Assembly (NCBI RefSeq): GCF_008728515.1
Contig: NC_044996.1
Span: 107,967,467 to 108,031,466 of the forward strand
Direction: 5' to 3'
Length of the DNA stretch: 64,000 bases
Source of the DNA: Papio anubis
Lineage: Eukaryota > Chordata > Mammalia > Primates > Cercopithecidae
Positions 36,741 to 47,340 of the stretch are shown piece by piece (position 1 is the stretch's first letter; each line of letters starts with the position of its first letter). The notes beneath the pieces are model-generated. The model saw nothing but the letters and a program-made list of their open reading frames with translations, was not told the DNA's origin and did not search any database. Both the position numbers and the translations under genes were made by a program.

Positions 36741-37929
36741 ATGAGGATACTAACAAAGATTTGGTATTTTTCCCCTCAAAATGTTTTGGTACAATCTGGT
36801 TCTTGAGGTTTATTTTCTAGTTTGGTCAATATGGTTCAATACATTAAGTGTAACTATTACTACTTCAGACAGAGAAGAGAGTGACATAAGGTATATTTTG
36901 TGAGCTGAATGTTTTAAATTAAAATATGATTTGGCTTCAGTTGCTTTGATGTTTTAAATTTGGAATGATTTAAATTTGGAACTCTTAGAGAACTGGAGGT
37001 TCTCTAAGAGTTCCTTTGCCATTTTTGATGTTCCTTAAATGCACTTGCCCCTCTTTTCTTAGCCTTCTCATGACAATAGACTGGAAACTCCCATTCTTGG
37101 TAGTTATTCTTCTTCCAGTAATCCTCTGAGATTCAATATTATCTAACTCTTTATTAGTTTTGAAACACTGCAGGCTACATTTTAATTTGTAGAGGACTTC
37201 TATGTTGACTTTACTTTTTAGCCACATGGCTTTCTCATGGTTGATTAGGCAGGTCAATCACTTCACTGTCTACCACGGTGCTTGGATACACCATGACTAT
37301 AATCTCTGGTTACTCTCCTTAAGGCTTTACCAGTCCCAGGCTCTTGCTCTTCCCCAGACCCCAAGGCCCTTCTAATTTTTAAGGGTAAAAGGATCTAAGG
37401 GCCCTGTGGCATACTCTAGAGATCAGGTGCTCCCTGGAGTTAATTCCCTCCTTGTGGTGTCTCTTAAAGTCACAACTCTCTTTGGCTATCTAAGAGCTCT
37501 TCTGTAAGTGAAAGTTTCATCCTATTTGGCCTCTGGGAGTTTCACCTCTGCATCTTTCTGCTTCTACATCCTTCACAGAATAGAAATTCAACTGGTATTT
37601 GTTGTATGTCTATTATGATAAGGCAATTTCACTTTATGTCATCTTATCAGTGCTTGCAACAACTCTGAGATAGGTAGAAAAAGACTTCTTGATAAATGAT
37701 AAAACTAAATTTCAGAGAAATGGACTTACTCATGTTCGCATAGTAAATAGGAGGATCTTAGGATTGGGTTTTTTAAAACTTATCAACACATTTACATAAA
37801 AAATGCCAACATTAAAACTCGATGACTTTTGACAAACACAGTTGTGTAATTGGTACCTAGGTCAACATTCAGAATGCATTCCCAAGATTTTAACCTAGGG
37901 TTTCTGACATCAACTCCAGTGTTCTTTTA
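36741..37929. other. Intronic sequence with a perfect hairpin
   Basis: About 1.2 kb with no recognised transposon. It contains the 16-bp inverted repeat at 36978-37014. Confidence 0.5.
36978..37014. repeat. Perfect 16-bp inverted repeat with a 5-nt loop
   Basis: GGAACTCTTAGAGAAC at 36978-36993 and its exact complement at 36999-37014, with TGGAG between. No mismatches. Confidence 0.97.
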
Positions 37930-38600
37930 ATCACATATGTAGTCATTCAAAAAATATTTACTTACTGCTTATTACATTTTAGTTATTTTGCTAAACATTG
38001 GGTTGTTAATGGTGAATAAGGCATCTGTGATCCCTGCCCTAATAGAGCTTAGGGTCTATGGGGGAGTCATTATATTTTGTTTAACTATAAATAAAGGACC
38101 TTAAGGTAATAGAGTAACTTAAAGTAGTTCAGTTTGGGCCGGGCAAGTTGGCTCATGCCTGTAATCCCAGCACTTTGGGAGGCCAAGGCAGGAGGATCAC
38201 CTCAGGTCAGGAGTTCAAGACCAGCCTGGCCAACGTGGCGAAACCCCGTCTCTACTGAAAATACAAAAATTAGCCGGGCGTGGTGGTGTGCGACTGTAAT
38301 CCTAGCTACTCAGGAGGCTGAGGCAGGAGAATTGCTTGAACCTAGGAGGTGAAGGTTGCAGTGAGCCAAGATCACACCACTGCAGTGCACTCCAGCCTTG
38401 GAGACGGAGCGAGACTCTGTCTCAAAAAAAAAAAAAAAAAGAAAAAAGTTCAGTTTGATTTCAGCATAACAAGCAAGGGAGAAGGTGGGAGACAAAGGCA
38501 AATAGTCAAATCACACAAGGCTTTACTGGCTGGAAAACCATTTGGATTTCATTGTAAAAGCAGTGGGAAACCACTAAGCAATACCTTTGTCTTCATAAAA
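37930..38600 (-). repeat. L2-like fragments (antisense), split by an Alu
   Basis: TCATTCAAAAAATATTTACTTACTG followed by TAAACATTGGG and CTGCCCTAATAGAGCTTAGG is an antisense L2 3' end. Related sequence resumes after the Alu (GAAAACCATTTGGATTTCATTG). Confidence 0.65.
38137..38446 (+). mobile_element. Alu (S)
   Basis: GGCCGGGCAAGTTGGCTCATG to the poly-A tail. 11-bp target duplication AGTTCAGTTTG at 38126-38136 and 38447-38457. Confidence 0.94.
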
Positions 38601-39089
38601 TAACCTATTACCTAAGAGCTTGCTTAATTCTTCAATTATTTTAACCTTTAGGTATTTACTATGTGCCATTCACTTCACAAAGCCTACTGTTTCAAATGTA
38701 TAAAAACAATAATTGATATAAAAGCTTGAGGTATAGATATATGTATATTTATATTAACATTATGTATAATTAACATTATTAATATAAAATAATATATGAT
38801 ATATTAACATAATTATATAAAATACATTATAAAAGTATATTATTAAATACTTTTTTAAATGAACGTATCTAACATGTATATTTATACATGCTGTTCTTCA
38901 GTGCTATATACACTAGGGAACAGCATCAAAATGCTGTTAGATATTGCTGAAATTCAGAGATACCTCCTACAATCTCTAGAGCAAAGCTAGGCAAGCTATG
39001 CAAATGAACAAAGGATACTTTGTTTCTGTCGTCCAGTCATCCTCAGAGTTGGATACAGTAATATGTAGCAAATTCAGCAGTTCGTTTCT
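38601..39089. other. AT-rich intronic stretch
   Basis: TATTAACATTATG/ATATAAAATA low complexity at about 38720-38860. The sequence GAGCAAAGCTAGGCAAGCT at 38979-38997 recurs inside an Alu 560 bp away. Confidence 0.6.
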
Positions 39090-39350
39090 CAATTCAACAG
39101 ATATATATTATGTAAATACTCAAATAAAATATACATTGTGTGTCTACTACATGCCTAGGTGCTAGAGAATCCAACAGTAAGCAATACAGACACAAACCCC
39201 TGCCCTCACTAAAGTTACAATCTAGAGGGAAGAAATAGTTAACCTGTGTCTGTTTATTTAAACAAGCAAAAGTATAGTATGTAAAACAGTGATAAATAGT
39301 GGTACCTATCAAGGAGAAAAATAAGGCAGGAAAAGATGTTATTTAAATAA
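39090..39350 (-). repeat. L2 3' end (antisense)
   Basis: CAATTCAACAGATATATATTATG, CTACATGCCTAGGTGCTAGAG and CCCTGCCCTCACTAAAG match the antisense L2 tail pattern. Confidence 0.7.
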
Positions 39351-39404
39351 CTATTGCCTGTGTAAGAGAAATACTTCTGTGGGTTTATGTATTTTTGGGG
39401 GACA

Positions 39405-39604
39405 CTGCCTCCCAGGTTCAAGTGATCCTCCCACCTAAGTCTCCTGGTAATTTTTGTATTTTTTTTGTACAGACAGGGTTTCACCATGTTGCCCAGGCTG
39501 GCCTCAAACTCCTGGGCTCAAGTGATCCACCCACCTGAGCAAAGCTAGGCAAGCTTGAGCCTCCCAAAGTGCTGGGATTACAGGTGTGAGCCACCACACC
39601 TGGC
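39405..39604 (-). mobile_element. Rearranged, truncated antisense Alu
   Basis: Antisense Alu lacking its tail-side third and the GAGTAGCTGGGACTACAGG block between CTCCTG and GTAATTTTTG. A 20-bp extra segment at 39537-39556 splits the usual CACCT..GAGCCTCCC junction and matches 38979-38997. Confidence 0.88.
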
Positions 39605-39639
39605 ACTAGTTTTCTAATGATACAACAGTTGGTGTATAT

Positions 39640-39948
39640 CAGGGGTCAATTGGCTTTTTCGGTAAAAAGCTAGAGAATAAATATTTTAGGCTGTGAGGGT
39701 CATATGGTCTCTGTTGCAACTACCCAACTCTACTGTTACAGCATGAAAGCAGCCACAGAAACAAATTTGTGTGTGGCTATATTTTAATAAAAACTTTATT
39801 TATGGACACTGAAATGTGAATTTTATATAGTTTTCATGTATCATAAAATACCCTTCTTTGATTTTTTTAAAGCATTTAAAAATGTAAAACCATTCTCAAT
39901 TCATGGCCACACAAAAACTGGCAGCCAGCCACTATTTAACAATCCCTG
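39640..39948 (+). mobile_element. Non-autonomous hAT-type DNA transposon
   Basis: Ends CAGGGGTC and AATCCCTG are imperfect inverted termini. 8-bp flanks GTGTATAT (39632-39639) and GTGTATAC (39949-39956) fit the hAT 8-bp target duplication. The core has TATTTTAGGCTGTGAGGGTC and GGCTATATTTTAATAAAAAC. I recognise a common primate MER-type element but am not sure of its number. Confidence 0.8.
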
Positions 39949-39956
39949 GTGTATAC

Positions 39957-41132
39957 AATGAAATGGCTTACTGAATTTTCATACGTCAACAAGTCAAAGA
40001 AATAACAAGGAAGCCCAGTGTAAGTATCATTGAAACACAGAGATCCAGCACCATCAATAACAACAGGAAGAGAATTCTCTAACTTTCAAGTGAGAGATAT
40101 TAATTTTATATGACAGTGGAACTTATATTTCTAGTGCACAATAAAATATTAAAGATAATGGTACAACCATCTAAATAAATTATGCTTAAACTATAGAAAC
40201 ACCTCAGTGAATAAAAAAGTCATTGCACATCACATCAAACAATCTAGATGCCCTATAAATCACTTCATAAAGTCAACTGTATTCTCTAACAGAAATAGTT
40301 TATTTCATCCACAATGATGTTTGAATTTTACCTTCCATCCCAATAAATCTATACATTCAGCCTTGACCCATCCCTTCAGTTGCACAATTCTAAATGCCTC
40401 AGAGAAATCTACACCTGGATATCTTGCCACCACCTGAAATACCATGAATCTAAAACAAATATTTTCTCCACCACACATATAAACTCGTTTCTCCTCAAAC
40501 TTTCATAATATTAATAATACTTTTATTACCTAATTCAACCCAAGTCTTATGGAATGACATTTTAAGATGTTTACTAAAGTTATGTTTCTCCCAATAGTTG
40601 ATTTTTTTTTTTTTTTTTTGCTTCTTTCTTTATTGTGTATTTACCATCTGCCCGACAAGTACCTAAGCCATTTTGTGTTCATTGCTTCAAATGAAAGACA
40701 ATTATGGGTCAGAAAAAGAGAAAAAATAAGTTTTTCTGTCTTTTAAGGTACTTGGGAAAACCAAGAAGTCTTCTAGCAGATGAAATGATTAAATAAAATA
40801 ATGACAGCAGAAGCTCCTCCTCCAATCCTACCCAACCAAACCCACCTTCCAGGCTAGAAAGGCTCCTCTGGATTGAAGGAAAGAGAGAAATCAGTGGGGC
40901 CTAGGTTGGAAGAGTCAGATCAGAAAGGAATCAAACAGATTAAAAATGAAGAAGCATTTTTAGTGAGGGGCATTTCTTGAATGCTCAGGAGCCCCTTGCG
41001 GGTGGGTTCAGCATCTACAAACCATAAGAGCAAGCACATGGTCAGAATCTTTCCTGGGGCTATATGCTGAGGGCTTCCCTTGGGCAGTAGCCACTCCCTT
41101 GCTGATGACCTCCCTACTGTAAGGATGCCTAT
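39957..41132. other. Intronic sequence, mostly unrecognised
   Basis: About 1.2 kb with a poly-T run at 40601-40619. The part from about 40830 is less AT-rich and leads into the tandem repeat at 41133-41250. It could be an unrecognised LTR. Confidence 0.45.
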
Positions 41133-41250
41133 CCATGCCTGAGGCTTTAGCCAGTTGCCATCCAATTTTTATCCATGTGTGAAGCTTTAGCCAGTTCCCA
41201 TTCAATTTTTATCCATGCCTGAGGCTTTAGCCAGTTCCCATTCAATGTTT
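41133..41250 (+). repeat. Tandem repeat, about 2.5 units of about 46 bp
   Basis: TGAGGCTTTAGCCAGTTGCC, TGAAGCTTTAGCCAGTTCCC and TGAGGCTTTAGCCAGTTCCC occur in succession, separated by ATTTTTATCCATG. Units differ at a few bases. A 12-bp doublet (ACTCTGTGAC) lies nearby at about 41318-41337. Confidence 0.92.
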
Positions 41251-41419
41251 CCTTGTAGACAGCCATCCTTGTAACTTCCCTGGACCTTATAAGCCCTGAA
41301 GAAGACGACCCTGGACACTCTGTGACACTCTGTGACAGTAAGAGTACTGGTGGTGGTTACAGTGATGAGAACAAGCTCTGTATTTGAAAGGAGTGAGGAA
41401 AGGAGTGGTAGGCACTAGG

Positions 41420-42080
41420 AATCACTAGCCTGATTTCTTATACCATAAATGAGTTTTACATTTTTGATCTTCATATAAACGAAATCATTAGTGTATACTT
41501 TTAGATCTTTTTGGCTTCTGCTTAGCATCTTGTTTGTGAGATTCATCCATACTGTTGCAGGTAATTGTAGTAGATTCATTCTTACCACTGGCTCTGTACA
41601 TTATACGCACACACACAGGCACATACATACACACACACCCCTGTTCATTTTTTATTCTACCAGTGACAGACACTTGGATTGTGCTATGGTCTGAATGTTG
41701 GTGTCCTCCAAAATTCCTATGTTGAAAGTTAATACCTAATTATGAGTGTTAACGGGTGGAGCCTTTGGGAAGGGATTAAGTCATGAGGCTGCATTCTCAT
41801 GAATGGGATTACTATCTCTATAAAAGAGGCTTGAGGGAGCTTCCCATCCCCTTTTGCCATATGAGGACACAGCTTACTATCTTTGAAGCAGAGAGTAAGC
41901 TCTCACTAGACGCTAAATCTGCCGTCGTCTTAATTTGTGACTTCCAGCTTCCAGAACTGAGCAATAAATTTTTGTTTTTCAAAAATTACCTAAAGTATTT
42001 TGTTATAGCAGCCTGAATCAACTAAGACAGGTTGTTTTCAGTTTAGGGAAAGTAGTAAAACAAACTCCCATTACACAGGT
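41420..42080 (-). mobile_element. L1 fragment (antisense), split by an MLT1-type LTR
   Basis: Antisense L1 3' sequence (TTAGCATCTTGTTTGTGAGATTCATCC, then CACTTGGATTG) resumes after the LTR with GGTTGTTTTCAGTTTAGGG, giving a continuous match when the LTR is removed. A CA-rich run lies at 41607-41638. Confidence 0.75.
41682..42029 (+). mobile_element. Solo MLT1/MST-type LTR (MaLR)
   Basis: TGCTATGGTCTGAATGTTGG at the start and CAACTAAGACA at the end. 5-bp flanks GATTG and GGTTG differ at one base. Contains TCATGAATGGGATTAC and an AATAAA signal at about 41963. Confidence 0.88.
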
Positions 42081-42220
42081 TTAAAACAGTGGCAATATCC
42101 CTGGCTCAATCTAACATTACCAATCAGTAGGACCTACTCACTTCCTTTGCTGTAACACCAGATCTCAGTCTATTCTCACCCCTACAAATCCTAGCCACAT
42201 CTCTTTAAATTAATAGTATG

Positions 42221-42649
42221 TGATATGGTTTGGATCCGTCCCTACCCAAATCTCATGTTCAACTATAATTCCCAATGTAGAAGGTGGGGTCTGGTGGGAG
42301 GTGACTGGATCATGGGAGCAGTTTCTCATGAATGGTTTAGTACTATCCCCTTGGTACTGTTCTTGTGAGAGTGAATGAGTGAGTTATTGCAAGATCTGGT
42401 TGTTTAAAAGTGTGTAGCACCTCTCCCCTCTACCTATTCCTCCTGTTCCAGCCACGTGAAGTGCTGGCTGCCCTTCACCTTCCACCATGATTGTAAGTTT
42501 CCTGAGGTCTTCACAGAAGCCAAGCAGATGCCAGCATTATGCTTCCTATGCAGCCTGTGGAACCATGACCCAATTAAACCTTGTTTCTTTATAAATTACC
42601 CAGTCTCAGGTATTTCTTCATAGCTCTGCAAGAATGAATAAAGAAAATC
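42221..42649 (+). mobile_element. 5' LTR of the MaLR provirus
   Basis: 429 bp from TGATATGGTTTGGATCCGTC to about GAATGAATAAAGA. Contains GGAGGTGACTGGATCATGGG and the CCAATTAAACC polyadenylation-like segment at 42570. Confidence 0.88.
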
Positions 42650-44249
42650 GGTACCAAGGATTGCAGCATTGCTATAAAGATACCTAAAAATGTGGAAGCA
42701 ACTTTGGAACTAGGTAAGGGGCAGAGTTGGAAGAGTGTGGAGGGATCAGAAAGAGATAGGAAAATGCAGGAAAGTTTGGAACTTCCCAGAGACTGGTTGA
42801 ATGGTTATAGTGATGTGGACAGTGAAGGCCAGGCTGAAGAGGTCACAGATAGACATGAGGAACTAACTGGGAACTGGAGCAAAGGCCACTATTGTTATGC
42901 CCTTGCAAAGAATTTGACTGAACTGTACCCCCACCCTAGGGATCTGTGGAACTTTGAATTTGACAATGATGATTTAGGATATCTGGCAGAAGAAATGTCT
43001 CAGCAGCAGAGCATTTAAGATGTGGCCTGGTTGCTTTTAACCACCTATTCTAATATGTGTAGGCAAAGAAATAACATAAAACTGGAACACATTTAAAAAG
43101 GAAGCAGAGCATAAAAGCTTGGAAAATTTGCAGCCTGGCCATGTGGTAGGAAAAAGTCCATTTTCAGGAGAAGAATTCAAGAAAGCTGCAGAAATTTGCA
43201 TAAGTAAAAAGAAACCAAATGCTAATAGCCAAGATGATAGGGAAAAACTCCTCAAAGGCATTTCAGAGATCTTCATGGCAGCCCCTCCCATCAAGGCCTG
43301 GAGGCCTAGGAGGGAAGAATTGTTTCATGGGCCAGGCCCAGGGCCCTGTTGCCCTGCTGTGCAGCCTGGGGACACTGCTCCCCACATCACAGTTGCTCCA
43401 GCTTCAGCCATGGCCCAAAGGGGCCCAGATTCAGTTCAGGCCACTGCTTCAGAAGATGTAAGCCATAAGCCTTGGCAGCTTCCACATGGTGTTATGCCTG
43501 TGGGTGCACAGAGAGCAAGAGTTGAGGCTTGAGAGCCTCTGTCTAGATTTCTGAGGATGTATGGAAAAGCTTGGATGCCCAGACAGAAGCCTGCTCCAGG
43601 GGCAGAGCCCACATGGGGAACCTGTACTAGGGCAGTAAGGAGGAGAAACTTGGGGTTAAAGCCCCCACACAGAGTTACCACTGGGGCATTGTCTAGTAGA
43701 CCTATGAGAAGAGGGTCACCATCCTCCAGACCCCAGAATGGTAGATCCACTGGCAGCTTGTACCCTCAGCCTGGAAAAGCAGAAGGTGCTCAACATCAGC
43801 CTTTGAAAGCAGCCATGGGTGCTCAACTCTGCAAATCCACAGGGGTGGAACTGCCCAAGGCCTTGGGAACCCACGCCTTGTATCAGTGGGTCATGGATTT
43901 GGGATATGGAGCCAAAGGAGATTATTTTGGAGGTTTAAGACTTAATGACTACCTTCCTGGATTTCAGACTCGCATGGAGCCTAGCCCCTTTCTTTTGACT
44001 GATTTCTCCCTTTTGGAAGAGAATTTATTACCCAATGCCTATACCCCCATTGTATTTTGGAAGTAAGTTGTTTTTTATTTTATAGGCTCACTGGTGGGAG
44101 GGGCTAGCCTTGTTTCAGGTAAGACTTTGAACTTTGGACTTTTGAGTTAATGCTGAAATGACTTAAGATTTTGGGGGAGTATTGGGAAGGCATGATTGTA
44201 TTTTGCAATGTGAGAGGGATGTGTGATTTGTGGGGGGCTAGGGCCAGAA

Positions 44250-44632
44250 TGATATGGTTTGGATCTGTGTCCCCACCCAAATCTCACAATCAAGGAGGTG
44301 GGTCCTGGTGGGAAGTAATTGGATCATGCGGTCAGTTTCTCATGAATGGTTTAGCACCATCCCTTTGGTGCTTTTCTTGTGATAGTGAGTAAGTTCTCCC
44401 GAGATCTGATTGTTTAAAACTATGTAGCACCTCCCCCCTCTCTCTCTTTCTCCTGTTCCAGCCGTGTGAAGTGCTGGCTCTTCGCTTTCTGTCATGATTC
44501 TAAGTTCCCTGAGGCCTCCCCAGAAGCTAAGCAGATGTCAGTATCATGCTTCCTGTACAGCCTGTAGAAACGTGAGCCAATTAAACCTCTTTTCTTTATC
44601 AATTACCCGAAATGTGAGAACAGACTAATATA
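44250..44632 (+). mobile_element. 3' LTR of the MaLR provirus
   Basis: 383 bp from TGATATGGTTTGGATCTGTG to CAGACTAATATA. It matches the 5' LTR throughout, but lacks part of the segment after CCCAAATCTCA, which explains the shorter length. Confidence 0.9.
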
Positions 44633-45089
44633 GTACGCTTCATAAAGACAATAAATACCTTAATTCTTAGGATCTTTCCTAGAATATACACTTAGTATGT
44701 GCTCAAGGAAAGGTTATTATACATGTGTAATCATTACCATCAAAGTGATCAATAACAGCTTTTAATGTAGAAATGTAATTCATATTTTGACATCTTGGTT
44801 GATAAGGTCTTGGAATTGTTTTAAGTGTTCTATTTTGGGTATCTCTCACCTTATGAAATGTCCCTAAAGCCAAACTCTCCAATACTAAAACAGCCTATGA
44901 TTAGCTACATACTTCTCACCTTTCTCAAGATGCTCAGAGGGAGGTGATAGAAGTAGGAGTAAAAAAGAGGAGATAAGTTCTGGTAGGCTATTTGAATACA
45001 ACTTGAATACAATTTGAATAGCAACTCATAGCTTTAACATCATCAGGAGAAACTGAAAAGAGGCTTTTAGCATAACAAACCATGGGAAT
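44633..45089. other. Intronic sequence with no recognised repeat
   Basis: About 450 bp. Nothing recognised. Confidence 0.5.
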
Positions 45090-45310
45090 AATAACAGCAG
45101 CAGATAATAACATAGTGCTTTGTTATCAGATCATTGTGTTAATTCCTTTAATCTTTGCAATTTTATGAGTTAAATATAAAACTATTATTATCCCCACTTT
45201 ACAGGTAAGGAATTTGATACAGAGTGGTTAAGCAATTTGCCCAAGATCATAATGTCTGTAAAGTGGCAAGGCTAAGATTCTTACCTAGGTAATTTGGCTC
45301 AATGATGACA
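45090..45310 (+). repeat. MIR
   Basis: ATTATTATCCCCACTTTACAGG and GCAATTTGCCCAAGATCATAATG are diagnostic MIR core phrases. Confidence 0.88.
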
Positions 45311-45399
45311 TACAATAGCAGGTTCTTGACTGGGGTTGGGGAGTGCATTTCTTTCTCTAAATGGGGTGAGAGTTCTACAATTTAAACAAAATATTAGAT

Positions 45400-45665
45400 T
45401 GAGCTATGTGTGAGCAAATGTAAGTATGGATTTTATAGACACTTTATATATGCAAATAAAGCTTTTCAGCCATTAAAAAGTATGAGAAGAGGATTACAAA
45501 GGGACAGGAGGAAACTTTTGCAGGTGACTGCTTGCCCATTACCTAGATTGTGATGATAAATTCATGACTGTACACATACATTTAAAAAAATCTCCAATTA
45601 TACACTTTAAATATGTGTATGTATGCCAATTATATGACAATCATACCTCAATAGAGCTCTATGAA
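45400..45665 (+). mobile_element. L1 3' fragment, old
   Basis: ATTGTGATGATAAATTCATGAC and TCCAATTATACACTTTAAATATG are typical of old L1 3' UTRs, ending in CATACCTCAATAGAGCT. Confidence 0.65.
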
Positions 45666-45797
45666 AAAAGGATGAAATAGATCTGTAGATAAGCCAGTCA
45701 AAAAATAAAAAAGGATGTCCATAATATATTGAGTAAACATTATAAAATATTCATGATATCATTTGTTAAATCTGTATAAACAAATATGAAAGAGTAT

Positions 45798-45852
45798 ATT
45801 TTTATATATGTGTGTGTGTGTGTGTATGTGTGTGTATATATATATATATATA
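45798..45852 (+). repeat. (TG)n/(TA)n microsatellite
   Basis: TG units with ATG interruptions followed by TA units. Low complexity. Confidence 0.92.
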
Positions 45853-45942
45853 ATGTTATCTGTGAGGTTATTTTGTAGCCTCTGGCAATACAAAGAGCTT
45901 TCACTGAGGCGTCCCTCCACAGGTACATGAAGAAGCCAACTT

Positions 45943-46240
45943 GGGCTGGGTGCCAGTAGCTCACGCCTGTAATCCCAGCACCTTGGGAGGCCAAGGCCCG
46001 TGGATCACCTGAGGTCAGGAGTTTAAGATAAGCTTCGTGAACATGGCAAAACCCCAATTCTACCAAAAATACAAAAATTAGCCAGGCATGGTGGCAGGTA
46101 CCTGTAATCCCAGCTTCTTGGGAGGCTGAGGCAGGAGTATCACTTGAGCCTAGTAGGCAGAGGTTGCAGTGAGTCTAGATCACGCCACTGCACTCCAGCC
46201 TGGACGACACAGCAAGACTCTGTCTCAAAAAAAAAAAAAG
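45943..46240 (+). mobile_element. Alu (J or S)
   Basis: GGCTGGGTGCCAGTAGCTCACGCC to an A tail at 46227-46239. Diverged. It sits directly before MLT1-like LTR sequence and may have inserted into it. Confidence 0.88.
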
Positions 46241-46244
46241 AAGG

Positions 46245-46475
46245 CGGCATCTTGGAAGCAGATGCTCCAGGCCCAGTCAAGCCTTCGGATGACTGCAGCC
46301 CCAGCCTACATCTTGATAGCAATCTCGTGAGAGACCCTACGCCAAAACCACCCAGCTGAGTTGCTCCTAGATTGCTCTCAGAAACTGTGTGAGATAACCA
46401 ATGTTTGTTACATGAAGCTGCTAAGTTTTGGGGTAATTTGTTATGCAGTGGTAGATAAATAATATAGCATATAGT
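46245..46475 (+). mobile_element. MLT1-like LTR fragment
   Basis: GATGACTGCAGCCCCAGCCTAC, CTCGTGAGAGACCCTACG, AACCACCCAGCTGAGTTGC and GTTTTGGGGTAATTTGTTATGC, ending GGTAGATAAATAATATA, match the 3' half of an old MLT1 LTR. Confidence 0.78.
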
Positions 46476-46494
46476 ATTGCTCTTTCGTGAAATT

Positions 46495-46532
46495 TTATAT
46501 ATATATATACACACACACACATATATATATGG
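46495..46532 (+). repeat. (TA)n(CA)n(TA)n microsatellite
   Basis: Alternating TA, CA and TA dinucleotide runs between the MLT1-like fragment and the next L1. Confidence 0.9.
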
Positions 46533-47340
46533 CATACATACAGAAAAGTATACAAATCATTAGTATACACCTTGTTGAATTTTCACAAAGTGAGGCCACC
46601 CACGTAACCAGCACCCAAATCAAGACACTTAGCAGAATAGTACTAGCACTCCAGAAACCCTACTTCTGCTTCCTGTCCAGTTACTACTTCCTAATAAGGG
46701 TAACTACTACCCTGACTTATTACACGTTTTGTGTGTTTTTGAATTTCATATAAATGGAATCACAGTATGTACTCATTTGGATCAAGCTTCTTTTGCTCAA
46801 CATCATGTTTGTAAGATTCATTCATATTGTTGCATATAGTTGTAGCTCATTCATTCTCACTACTGATTCCATGTTAGGTATATAATCCCATTTATTCATT
46901 CTACTGATAGAAATTTAAGTTATTTCAAGTTGAAGTTTACTACAAGTAGTGCTGTAAACATTCTTGTGTATGTCTTTTGATGAAACTATATATCTCTTTC
47001 TTTTGGGTGTATGCCTATACTTCTATTTCTGTTGGGTGTACAAGTAGAATTACTGGGTCACATGCTGCCTATATTCAGCTCTACTCATTACTACTAAGCA
47101 GTTTTCCAATGTGGTTGCACCAATTTACACTCCCAGCAGAGTTCCAATTATTCTACATCTCTATATTCTTACAAACTCTTGGTATTGTCTTTTTTACCTT
47201 TGTTACTCTTGTGGGGGTAATGGTATCACATTGTGCATTTTCCTGATGAGTGATGAAAATGAATACCTTTTTGTACACTGGCCCTTTGAATATCTTTTGT
47301 GAAGTGCCTGTTTCAAGTCTTTTGTCCATTTAAACATACA
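46533..47340 (-). mobile_element. Old L1 (L1M-type) 3' part, antisense
   Basis: Antisense L1: ATATAAATGGAATCACAGTATG, TTGCTCAACATCATGTTTGTAAG, AGAATTACTGGGTCACATG, CCAATTTACACTCCCAGCAG and TTTGAATATCTTTTGTGAAG. Two short plus-strand ORFs here are noise on the reverse of L1. Confidence 0.85.

Larger units (their letters stand above)
42221..44632 (+). mobile_element. Complete MaLR provirus (MST type), 2.4 kb
   Basis: Two direct LTRs surround an internal region, with 5-bp flanks GTATG (42216-42220) and GTACG (44633-44637) differing at one base. The internal part is only about 1.6 kb and holds no reverse transcriptase, as usual for MaLRs, which relied on proteins from elsewhere. It retains three separate open frames at 42692-43018, 43119-43532 and 43557-44066, remnants of one gag-like region broken by stops and frame changes. 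No functional product is expected. Confidence 0.92.

Noticed and set aside
43557..44066. 169-codon open frame that could be read as a novel gene
   Set aside because: It lies inside the MaLR provirus between its two LTRs and is a relic of its internal region.
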